Shown: positions 6,896 through 13,852 of the stretch, piece after piece
Layout: every line of letters starts with the position of its first letter
Position numbering within the stretch: position 1 is the first letter of the stretch
Origin: JBNKWA01 sp050299555
Lineage (GTDB): Bacteria; Pseudomonadota; Alphaproteobacteria; Rhodobacterales; Rhodobacteraceae
Direction of reading: 5' to 3'
DNA length: 29,449 bases
Assembly (NCBI GenBank): GCA_050299555.1
Contig: JBNKWA010000057.1
Location: forward strand, 1 to 29,449
Made by a program: the position numbers and the translations under genes
The notes under the pieces: model-generated
Told to the model about the DNA's origin: nothing
Seen by the model: only the letters and a program-made list of their open reading frames with translations
Databases searched by the model: none

Positions 6896-8609
6896 GGGCT
6901 TCCTCGGCTGCTCCGGGATGGGTGGTGGCACCGCGATAGGTGGGGCCGACGAGCTGGGCGTACTTCCACAGCGCGCCCGAGGTGTAGATGGTCTTGCGGG
7001 GGCCGGACCAGGCGCCGCGGCGCCGGGCCAGTTCCTCGTCCGTCAGATCGACGCTGATGGTGCCGGCGACGGCGTCGAGGGTGATCATGTCGCCGTCCCG
7101 AAGCAGCGCGATGGGCCCACCGGCCGCCGCCTCGGGGCCGACATGGCCGACGCAGAAGCCGCGGGTGGCGCCCGAGAAACGGCCGTCGGTGATCAGCGCC
7201 ACCTTCTTGCCCATGCCCTGGCCGGACAGGGCCGCCGTGGTCGCCAGCATCTCGCGCATGCCGGGGCCGCCGGCCGGGCCCTCGTTGCGGATGACCAGCA
7301 CCTCGCCTTCCTTGTAGGTGCGTGCCTTGACCGCCTCGAACGCGTCCTCCTCGCATTCGAAGACCCGCGCCGGTCCGGAGAAGCGCTGCTCGTCCTGGCT
7401 CATCCCCGCCACCTTCACGATGGCGCCCTCGGGCGCGAGGTTGCCCTTCAGCCCGACGACGCCGCCGGTCTTGGTGATCGGGTTCGAGACCGGATGGATG
7501 ACGCGGCCGTCGGCCTCCAGCTCGATCCGGTCGAGCTCCTCGCCGAGGCTGCGGCCCGACGCGGTGATGCAATCCTCGTGGATCAGCCCGGCCTTCCTCA
7601 GCTCCTTCATCACCACCGGCACGCCGCCCACCTCGTAGAGGTCCTTGGCGACGAACTGCCCGCCGGGCTTGAGGTCGACGAAGTAGGGTGTGTCGCGGAA
7701 GATCTCGCAGACATCGTCGAGGAAGAAGTCGATCCCCGCCTCATGCGCAATGGCCGGCAGGTGCAGCCCCGCATTGGTCGAGCCGCCGGTACAGGCGACC
7801 ACCCGGGCCGCGTTCTCGAGGCTCTTGCGGGTCACCACGTCGCGGGGCCGGATGCGCTTTTCCAAGAGGTTCATCACCGCCCGGCCCGAGGCCTCGCCAT
7901 AGGCGTCGCGGGACTCGTAGGGCGCCGGCGCGCCGGAGGAATTCATCAGCGCCAGCCCGATCGCCTCGGACACGCAAGCCATGGTGTTTGCGGTGAACTG
8001 GCCGCCGCAGGCACCGGCCGAGGGGCAGGCGACACGCTCGAGCGCCGTCAGCTCCTCGTCGGAGTTGGCACCGGCCTGGTGCCGGCCGACGGCCTCGAAC
8101 ACGTCCTGCACGGTGACGTCGCGGCCCTGGTACCGCCCCGGCAGGATCGAGCCGCCGTAGAGGAACACCGACGGCACGTTGAGGCGCACCATCACCATCA
8201 TCATCCCGGGCAGCGACTTGTCGCAGCCGGCGAGGCCGACCAGAGCATCGTAGCAATGGCCGCGCATGGTCAGCTCGACGGTGTCGGCGATGGCCTCGCG
8301 GCTGGCCAGCGAGGACTTCATGCCGTCGTGGCCCATGGCGATGCCGTCGGTCACGGTGATGGTGGTGAACTCGCGCGGCGTGCCCATGGCCGCCTTCACC
8401 CCCAGCTTGACCGCCTGGGCCTGCCGGCTCAGCGCGATGTTGCAGGGCGCGGCCTCGTTCCAGCAGGTGGCGACACCCACAAGAGGCTGGTGGATCTCGG
8501 CCTCGGTCATGCCCATGGCGTAGTAGTAGGAGCGGTGTGGCGCCCGGGCCGGTCCCTCGGTCACATGCCGTGACGGCAGCTGCGACTTGTCGAACTTCAT
8601 GGCATCCAT
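6876..8609 (-). CDS. ilvD: Dihydroxy-acid dehydratase
   Basis: 577 residues. Catalyses dehydration of 2,3-dihydroxy-isovalerate and -3-methylvalerate to the 2-keto acids, the step before the final transamination in valine and isoleucine synthesis. Cluster-ligand cysteines are visible at C49 (GVATCWNEAAPC), C129 (GLAGCDKSLPG) and C201 (PSAGACGGQF), the pattern of 2Fe-2S IlvD. D130-K131 supply the magnesium/carbamylated-lysine site, and the C-terminal swivel domain has ITDGRFSGATRG. Start is ATG 8609 (a second in-frame ATG lies at 8600). A 520-bp spacer separates it from the divergent CPBP gene, ample for regulation. Downstream it overlaps the lipoprotein gene by 20 bp. Confidence 0.97.
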   Translation of the reverse strand: MDAMKFDKSQLPSRHVTEGPARAPHRSYYYAMGMTEAEIHQPLVGVATCWNEAAPCNIALSRQAQAVKLGVKAAMGTPREFTTITVTDGIAMGHDGMKSSLASREAIADTVELTMRGHCYDALVGLAGCDKSLPGMMMVMVRLNVPSVFLYGGSILPGRYQGRDVTVQDVFEAVGRHQAGANSDEELTALERVACPSAGACGGQFTANTMACVSEAIGLALMNSSGAPAPYESRDAYGEASGRAVMNLLEKRIRPRDVVTRKSLENAARVVACTGGSTNAGLHLPAIAHEAGIDFFLDDVCEIFRDTPYFVDLKPGGQFVAKDLYEVGGVPVVMKELRKAGLIHEDCITASGRSLGEELDRIELEADGRVIHPVSNPITKTGGVVGLKGNLAPEGAIVKVAGMSQDEQRFSGPARVFECEEDAFEAVKARTYKEGEVLVIRNEGPAGGPGMREMLATTAALSGQGMGKKVALITDGRFSGATRGFCVGHVGPEAAAGGPIALLRDGDMITLDAVAGTISVDLTDEELARRRGAWSGPRKTIYTSGALWKYAQLVGPTYRGATTHPGAAEEAHVYADL

Positions 8610-9132
8610 CGCTCCACCCCTCGCGCCGCCGTCGGACGGGCAAAGGCGTAGTCAAAGCGGGGCGCGAGCGCAAGGCCGGCCCGGTGAGGTGAGAGGGCTG
8701 TGAGCGTGACAGTGACCCGGGGCCCTGTACCGGCCGCGGCAGCATGGGACGAGCCAGGTGCGCGGGTTCCCCGCTCGATTGGGGGCTCGGGGGAACCCGC
8801 GCCTGTCTGCGCCGGGGGCACCCCGAATGGTCCAGGGCCCGAGCGCATACAGCTCTCGTCGCTGACAGTACTACCGGGAACGCTGCGACAGCCGGCGGAC
8901 CCACCCAAGGCCGGCTTTCGCAATACATTAACGCCACACGCAACCGAAAATCCAGAACCTTGCACGCAACTGCCTGCAACCAATCCATGTACCTCTGTTG
9001 CGTCGCTGTTGCCCGCCTTGGCGGGGACACGCCCGCCGATAAGGCTTTGCCCGCGCCGGCCCGGCCGGCTATCCTGACGCGGCTGCACCGGCAGGTTCCG
9101 GCGGCCCGAGCAGAAGAAGAACGCGAACAGGC
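8610..9132. other. Divergent intergenic region between ilvD and the CPBP protease gene
   Basis: 523 bp with no convincing gene; the short frames here lack ribosome-binding sites and family similarity. It holds a strong hairpin (8755-8805, listed separately). It also has a cluster of GCAAC/GTTGC pentamers between about 8938 and 9012, including TTGCACGCAACTGCCTGCAA at 8960-8979, whose ends are inverted (TTGCA...TGCAA). GC content falls noticeably around 8920-9000, as expected for promoters. No classical leader peptide rich in Leu/Val/Ile codons is apparent upstream of ilvD. Confidence 0.5.
8755..8805. repeat. Long inverted repeat / stem-loop upstream of ilvD
   Basis: GCGCGGGTTCCCC at 8760-8772 pairs perfectly with GGGGAACCCGCGC at 8790-8802 across a 17-base loop. 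Allowing a 2-base bulge, the stem extends outward with CAGG/CCTG (8755/8805). There is no T-run on either side, so it is not a classical terminator. It lies about 150 bp upstream of the ilvD start, within its presumed leader. Confidence 0.8.
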
Positions 9133-10050
9133 ATGATCCTGCCCACCCTGTCCGAGCCGGCCTTCGCGCTGGTCGTAGAGCCGGCGCGCCGGCAGCCGGC
9201 GCTGTGGCGGCTGCTTTTGGGCCTGGTCGTCATCGCCGTATGCTACATTTTCGCCACCATTGTCGTGATGGTCGTGCTCGGGATCTATGCCCGCCTTTAT
9301 GACCCGGCGCTGGCAAGGGGTTTCGACGCGATGATGGGGGGCACCTTCTCGGCCCCGCTGCTGATCGCCTTTCTCTACGCTTTCGCAGCCGTCATTCTTG
9401 CCGCCTGGTTTGCCGCCGGCGCCCTGCACGATCGGGGCTTCGCCAGCCTGCTTGGCCCCGGCGGGTTTCGCCGCCGCCATTACCTGGCCGGGATCGGCAT
9501 CGTTGCCGTGCTGTCGCTGGGCGGGTTTGCGCTGTCGCTCATCACCGACCCGCCCAACCCCAACCTGTCCTTCCCGCAATGGTGGCCGCTGGCGCTGGTG
9601 GCGCTGCCGGCCCTGGCGCTGCAGACAGCAGCCGAGGAGATCGCCTTTCGCGGCTACCTGATGCAGCAGCTTGCGGCACGCTTCTCAAGCCCGCTGATCT
9701 GGTGGGTGGGCCCGGCCGTGCTGTTCGGATCGCTGCATTATTCGTCGGTCAATTTCGGCCCCAATGCCTGGCTGGTGGCGCTGGCGGCGGGGTTCATGGG
9801 GCTGATCCTGGGCGATGTCGCGGTGCGGACCGGCAACCTGTCGCTGTCCATGGGGCTGCACTTTGCCAACAACGTCTGGGCACTTCTGTTCGTCGCCCTG
9901 CCGGGCGACATGGACCCGCTCAGCCTCATGACCGCGCCCATCGATCCGGACGACCCGGCCGAGATGCGGGCGGCGCTTCTGCTCAGCCTGGCGGTACTGG
10001 TGGCGATCTACGGGCTCTATCTCGTGGTGCTGGCCCGCCGGCGGCGGTAG
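9133..10050 (+). CDS. CPBP-family intramembrane glutamic endopeptidase
   Basis: 305 residues, strongly hydrophobic with about eight membrane segments (first at ~27-51). The CPBP (Abi/Rce1-like) signature is complete: EE168-169 with R173 (AEEIAFRGYL), H202 (GSLHYSS), and the H243-x3-N247 motif (GLHFANN). Such enzymes cleave within or next to the membrane, and bacterial members include prenyl-protease relatives and bacteriocin-immunity factors. The substrate here is unknown. It lies 61 bp upstream of accD on the same strand, a position that in many alphaproteobacteria is held by trp genes. Divergent from ilvD. Confidence 0.9.
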   Translation: MILPTLSEPAFALVVEPARRQPALWRLLLGLVVIAVCYIFATIVVMVVLGIYARLYDPALARGFDAMMGGTFSAPLLIAFLYAFAAVILAAWFAAGALHDRGFASLLGPGGFRRRHYLAGIGIVAVLSLGGFALSLITDPPNPNLSFPQWWPLALVALPALALQTAAEEIAFRGYLMQQLAARFSSPLIWWVGPAVLFGSLHYSSVNFGPNAWLVALAAGFMGLILGDVAVRTGNLSLSMGLHFANNVWALLFVALPGDMDPLSLMTAPIDPDDPAEMRAALLLSLAVLVAIYGLYLVVLARRRR

Positions 10051-10111
10051 GATTTGCAATCGCTCCGGCAGGGCCTTATCTGTCGCCGACGCGCTCAGGG
10101 GTAGAGAGCCG

Positions 10112-11047
10112 ATGAACTGGATCTCCAACTACGTCAGACCGAAGATCAACTCGCTGTTCTCGCGGCGCGAGGTCCCGGAAAACCTGTGGACCAAGTGCGA
10201 CGAGTGCGGAACCATGCTGTTCCACCGCGAGCTGAAGGACGCGCTCAACGTCTGCACCAATTGCAATCACCACATGTACATCAGCCCGCGGGACCGGTTC
10301 GCGGCGCTGTTCGACGGCGGTGCATTCGTGGAAGTGGCGGTCCCCGAGCCCATCGCCGATCCGCTGCATTTCCGCGACTCCAAGCGCTATGCCGACCGCC
10401 TGCGCGAGGCGCGCAAGGTCAATACCGACGCAAAGGACGCCATCCTGGTCGCCGAGGGGCCGATCGGTCGGCTGACCGCCGTGGTGGCGGTGCAGGATTT
10501 CAACTTCATGGCCGGCTCGATGGGCATGGCGGTGGGCAATGCACTGATCGCCGCCGCCGAGCGTGCCCTGGCCCTGAAGGCGCCGCTGGTGGTCTTTGCC
10601 GCCGCCGGCGGGGCGCGCATGCAGGAGGGCATCCTGTCGCTGATGCAGATGCCGCGCACCACCATCGCGGTACAGATGGTTCGCGAGGCCGGCCTGCCGT
10701 ACGTGGTGGTGCTGACCCATCCGACCACCGGCGGGGTGACGGCGAGCTATGCCATGCTGGGCGACGTGCAGATCGCCGAGCCCAACGCGCTGATCTGCTT
10801 CGCCGGGCCGCGGGTGATCGAGCAGACCATCCGCGAGACCCTGCCCGAGGGCTTCCAGCGCTCGGAATACCTGCTCGACCACGGCATGCTCGACCGTGTG
10901 GTGGATCGCAAGGACCTGCGACAGGAACTGATCACGCTGCTGCGGCTGTTGACGAAATCGCCATCCGCCATCCGCGGCGAGTTGCCAAGCCCGACACCGG
11001 CCGAGGCCGAGCCGGCGGCTGCCGGCGAGGCGCAGGCGCCGGGTTGA
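10112..11047 (+). CDS. accD: Acetyl-CoA carboxylase carboxyltransferase, beta subunit
   Basis: 311 residues. With AccA it transfers the carboxyl group from biotin to acetyl-CoA, making malonyl-CoA for fatty-acid synthesis. The N-terminus MNWISNYVRPKI and zinc ribbon C29-x2-C32...C48-x2-C51 (CDEC, CTNC) are diagnostic. The crotonase-like carboxyltransferase core follows, with FMAGSMGMAVG, GGARMQEG and the THPTTGGVTAS oxyanion region. The C-terminal ~25 residues are a Pro/Ala/Glu-rich tail. folC follows 25 bp downstream, the common accD-folC arrangement. Confidence 0.97.
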   Translation: MNWISNYVRPKINSLFSRREVPENLWTKCDECGTMLFHRELKDALNVCTNCNHHMYISPRDRFAALFDGGAFVEVAVPEPIADPLHFRDSKRYADRLREARKVNTDAKDAILVAEGPIGRLTAVVAVQDFNFMAGSMGMAVGNALIAAAERALALKAPLVVFAAAGGARMQEGILSLMQMPRTTIAVQMVREAGLPYVVVLTHPTTGGVTASYAMLGDVQIAEPNALICFAGPRVIEQTIRETLPEGFQRSEYLLDHGMLDRVVDRKDLRQELITLLRLLTKSPSAIRGELPSPTPAEAEPAAAGEAQAPG

Positions 11048-11072
11048 GCGGCATTCCACCGGCCAGCCATTG

Positions 11073-12350
11073 ATGGAAACGCGCCAAAGCGACCTCATCC
11101 TCGAACGGATGATGGCCCTGCATCCGAAGGTGATCGACCTGACACTGGACCGCATGTGGCCACTGCTGCAGGCACTGGGCGACCCGCACAAGAAGCTGGC
11201 GCCGGTGATCCATGTCGCCGGCACCAACGGCAAGGGCTCGGTGCAGGCGATGCTGAGGGCCGGGCTGGAAGGCGCCGGCAAGCGCGTGCAGTCCTACACG
11301 TCTCCGCATCTGGCGCGGTTCCACGAGCGCATCCGCATGGCTGGCGGGCTGATCGCGGAAGCCGACCTGAGCGCGGTGCTGGCGGAGTGCGAGGCCGCCA
11401 ATGGCGGCCGGCCGATCACCTTCTTCGAGATCACCACCGTGGCGGCGATGCTGGCCTTCTCGCGCCAGGTGGCGGACTGGTGCCTGCTGGAGGTGGGGTT
11501 GGGCGGCATCTACGATTCCACCAACGTGGTGGAAGCGCCGCAGCTCTGCGTGATCGCGCCGGTCTCGCTGGACCACCAGCAATATCTTGGCGAGACGCTG
11601 GCCGAGATCGCGGTCGCGAAAGCCGGGATCATCAAGCCCGGCGTGCCCTGCGTGGTGGGCCAGCAGGAGGACCCGGCGCAGGCGGTGATCGAGGCAACGG
11701 CCGAGCGCGCAGGGGCGCCGCTGCTGGTCGCCAACCGCGACTGGCAGGTCTGGGAGGAGCACGGGCGGCTGGCCTTCCAGGACGGCGACGGGCTTCTCGA
11801 CCTGCCGATGCCGGCGCTGGTGGGCGCCCACCAGGTCGCCAATGCCGGCATGGCGATTGCGGCGCTGCGGCGGCTCGGCTTTGGCGAGGCGACCTGCCGG
11901 GCGGCGATGGAGAACGTCCGCTGGCCGGCCCGGCTGCAGCGGCTGCGCCAGGGGCCGCTGGTGGCGGCGGCGGCCGAGGCCGAGCTGTGGCTCGATGGCG
12001 GCCACAACCCCGCCGCCGGCGAGGCGCTGGCCGAGGCGGTGACGCGGCTGCGCCCCGAACGGCCGCTGCACCTGGTCTGCGGCATGCTCAACACCAAGGA
12101 CGTGCGCGGCTACCTGCGGCCGCTTGCGGCGCGGGCCGCCAGCCTGCATGCGGTGTCGATCCCCGGCGAGGCGAACACCCTGCCGGCCGCCGAGACGGTC
12201 GCCGCCGCGCGCGACGCCGGGCACCGGGCCGAGGCGGCGGACTCGGTGGCCGAGGCGGTCGCGGCCATCGTGGCGGAGGACCCCCATGCCCGCATCCTGA
12301 TCTGCGGCTCGCTCTACCTGGCCGGCCGGGTTCTGCAGGAGAACGGCTGA
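11073..12350 (+). CDS. folC: Bifunctional dihydrofolate synthase / folylpolyglutamate synthase
   Basis: 425 residues from ATG 11073 (a TTG at 11070 also lies in frame; neither has a strong ribosome-binding site, suggesting coupling to accD). The Mur-ligase-type ATP site is HVAGTNGKGS (P-loop 50-56). FFEITTVAAMLAF, LEVGLGGIYDSTN and WLDGGHNPAAG are the other family blocks. The enzyme adds glutamate to dihydropteroate and then to folates in the cytosol, using ATP. The region immediately after its stop changes abruptly into tandem repeats and the AT-rich accessory island. Confidence 0.96.
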   Translation: METRQSDLILERMMALHPKVIDLTLDRMWPLLQALGDPHKKLAPVIHVAGTNGKGSVQAMLRAGLEGAGKRVQSYTSPHLARFHERIRMAGGLIAEADLSAVLAECEAANGGRPITFFEITTVAAMLAFSRQVADWCLLEVGLGGIYDSTNVVEAPQLCVIAPVSLDHQQYLGETLAEIAVAKAGIIKPGVPCVVGQQEDPAQAVIEATAERAGAPLLVANRDWQVWEEHGRLAFQDGDGLLDLPMPALVGAHQVANAGMAIAALRRLGFGEATCRAAMENVRWPARLQRLRQGPLVAAAAEAELWLDGGHNPAAGEALAEAVTRLRPERPLHLVCGMLNTKDVRGYLRPLAARAASLHAVSIPGEANTLPAAETVAAARDAGHRAEAADSVAEAVAAIVAEDPHARILICGSLYLAGRVLQENG

Positions 12351-12364
12351 AGGAGCGGACCCGG

Positions 12365-12662
12365 GCGTCCCCATGGGGACGGGGGGTCAAGCAGTTGGAA
12401 TCGAAGGCAATCCCGTGGGGACGGTCCGGGGACCTGCTTGACCGCGCCCAGAGCGCCATTGGGGCCCCGACAAGCGTCCCCATTGGGACGGTGGGTCAAG
12501 GGGTTGGAATCGAAGGGAAACTCGCGGGGACGGGTTTGGACGCCGGCCGGGCGCTCGGGCCGGGGGCGGGGCCCCGAGGAAGCGTCCCCATGGGGACGGG
12601 GGGTCAAGTCTCTGACTTACCTGGATAAAATTGTCAACTTTGGTGGGGACGTGTTGGGACAT
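12365..12662. repeat. About 2.5 tandem copies of a 108-bp unit carrying a 16-bp palindrome
   Basis: A 27-bp box begins at 12365, 12474 and 12582, spaced 109 and 108 bp. Boxes 1 and 3 contain the perfect palindrome CGTCCCCATGGGGACG followed by GGGGGTCAAG; box 2 has two changes. Copies 1 and 2 also share TTGGAATCGAAGG just after the box, then GGGGACGG, then GGGGCCCCGA near the end, so the whole unit is repeated, not only the box. Copy 3 diverges after the box into a more AT-rich tail (to ~12662). No gene is credible here. The position, between folC and an acquired cassette, suggests a mobile or recombination-prone repeat. The rest of the gap up to 12840 is GC-rich and shows nothing I can name. 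Confidence 0.92.
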
Positions 12663-12846
12663 GGGCCGCGGACGGCTCAGCGGGTGCCCTTCGTGAGGAC
12701 GATTGCAGCCCTCCGTCCGTTGGAGTCAGGCCGGGGGCTCGGCGCGGCAGCTCCCCGCATTCCGCCGCCATCGCGTCGTTGGGAGGGATCGGGCCGACAC
12801 AGACGCCTGACCGACGGTCACCGCGCGGCACTGTCATGCGAATACC

Positions 12847-12870
12847 CTCTCTGTACGCTCTCTGTACAGA
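12847..12870. repeat. Short direct repeat plus palindrome at the GC-content boundary
   Basis: CTCTCTGTAC occurs at 12847-12856 and again at 12858-12867; the second copy is part of the palindrome TCTGTACAGA (12861-12870). Sequence to the left is GC-rich and to the right AT-rich, so this marks the junction of host-like DNA with the acquired cassette, just beyond the 3' end of the last immunity-like gene. Whether it is a recombination site or a weak hairpin is unknown. Confidence 0.6.
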
Positions 12871-12894
12871 ATTAGAGATTCTACAGCTTGTTTG

Positions 12895-13275
12895 CTAAAA
12901 TTCAGAAAAATATTCCCCTGTTTCTGGATTTATCATTTTGATTTCTCGTTCGATACCATCCCAAAATTGACTGCCGTTTACGACGATCTCCAAATTGTCG
13001 ATCATTCCGTTTTCAACATTGACCCAAAACGAGCAACCTGCATCAAGCCCATCCATATCAAATTGACCATACAATCCGACACCCAAGCGGCCATCAGGTA
13101 CATTCAATACTTTTTTTGGTTTAAAATATGTATATCGACCAGATCCTGTATTTATTCTATTTAATACAGTAATGCCATCTGGGCTCTGGAATGAGTTATT
13201 TACATACTTTTTAAAGTATAAATCCAAAATCATCTTTTCCAGATCAGTTATGCTACTTGAGCTATCGCTTGACAT
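12895..13275 (-). CDS. Immunity-like protein 2 (unrecognised family)
   Basis: 126 residues, AT-rich codons unlike the surrounding genome. No signal peptide or membrane segment. An acidic, Ser-rich start (MSSDSSSSITDLEKMILDLY) is followed by an alpha/beta pattern with aromatic residues (GLYGQFDMDG, CSFWVNVENGMIDNLEIVVNG, FWDGIE). The strand-turn-strand phrase ending in NLEIVVNGSQFWDGIE resembles phrases seen in several contact-dependent-inhibition immunity families, but I cannot name one. The ATG at 13275 overlaps the stop of a 27-codon ORF as TGATG and has aaggat upstream. In-frame sequence before it runs into a TAG, which fixes the start. As the last gene behind a toxin fragment, its expected role is neutralising a toxin by direct binding in the cytosol; this is inference from context. 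Confidence 0.7.
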   Translation of the reverse strand: MSSDSSSSITDLEKMILDLYFKKYVNNSFQSPDGITVLNRINTGSGRYTYFKPKKVLNVPDGRLGVGLYGQFDMDGLDAGCSFWVNVENGMIDNLEIVVNGSQFWDGIEREIKMINPETGEYFSEF

Positions 13276-13358
13276 CAGTTTGGCATCCTTGTTATCGAAC
13301 TGAGGCTACCGATTGAGAGTTTGCCATCCGTAAAAACATCGTTTCTTCTAATTGTCAT
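13275..13358 (-). CDS. 27-residue ORF bridging the two immunity-like genes
   Basis: Starts at ATG 13358, overlapping the stop of immunity gene 1 (ATGA), and ends in TGA overlapping the ATG of immunity gene 2 (TGATG). The product begins MTIRRNDVFTDGKL and ends SSITRMPN. It has no similarity I recognise. Two readings are possible. It may be a genuine micro-gene that keeps ribosomes moving across the spacer. Alternatively it is the last remaining codons of a toxin tip that once preceded immunity gene 2, since toxin-immunity pairs are typically joined by this kind of overlap. Codon use is AT-rich like the flanking genes. Confidence 0.5.
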   Translation of the reverse strand: MTIRRNDVFTDGKLSIGSLSSITRMPN

Positions 13359-13852
13359 ACTAAATCAAATAGAATCTGCTTATATCCGTATGGAAGTGAA
13401 AATTTATTACCGTTTGTGTAGGATAAATTATCTACTAACCGAGATTTTATTGCTTTATATTTTGGATTTTTGTTTAAATTAGAAATTTTAACCTCTCCGA
13501 GAAGCTTACTGATAACCTTTTCCTTAGTGAGGTTAAATCTTTCAAATTGCATAATATTGGCGATTTCCGTTATAAGTAGAACAACATCTTCTGTATCAAG
13601 GCTCGCAGAATCGTACAATAAATACCTAACCCTATTTAACCTGTAGCCTTCAATACTTATTGGTTTCTGATTCTTAATAATTTCTCGAACAAAATTTGCG
13701 GCTTCTTCCAATTTGTCATCTTGAAAAACCTCTAGGGCCGCTTCTAATTTTGATATTATCATTGGCCAATCACCAACTACACTGTGCCCTCTAATACTTG
13801 ATAAACGAATATCCTCCGAAATTTCCTTATGGCACTGTGAAATATTTTTCAC
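13355..13852 (-). CDS. Immunity-like protein 1, coupled to the toxin tip
   Basis: 165 residues, AT-rich, mostly helical by composition (Leu/Ile/Lys/Glu patterns such as KLEAALEVFQDDKLEEAANFVREII and VVLLITEIANIMQFERFNL). No signal peptide or membrane segment. Family not recognised. It starts at GTG 13852, sharing 4 bp (GTGA) with the stop of the toxin-bearing gene, the classic arrangement of a cognate immunity gene directly after its toxin. Role as cytosolic inhibitor of that toxin is inferred from order, size and overlap. Its stop overlaps the next short ORF. Confidence 0.7.
   Translation of the reverse strand: MKNISQCHKEISEDIRLSSIRGHSVVGDWPMIISKLEAALEVFQDDKLEEAANFVREIIKNQKPISIEGYRLNRVRYLLYDSASLDTEDVVLLITEIANIMQFERFNLTKEKVISKLLGEVKISNLNKNPKYKAIKSRLVDNLSYTNGNKFSLPYGYKQILFDLV

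Noticed and set aside
8610..9132. Leader-peptide attenuator for ilvD
   Set aside because: No short ORF with a run of Leu/Ile/Val codons followed by a terminator with T-tract was seen on the minus strand.
7741..9579. 612-codon minus-strand frame across ilvD, the gap and the CPBP gene
   Set aside because: It runs in a different frame from ilvD and antisense to CPBP, with Arg/Gly/His-biased composition typical of a GC shadow.
12365..12662. CRISPR array
   Set aside because: Only three boxes with ~82-bp intervals that are themselves partly repeated; spacers are not unique and no cas genes are present.
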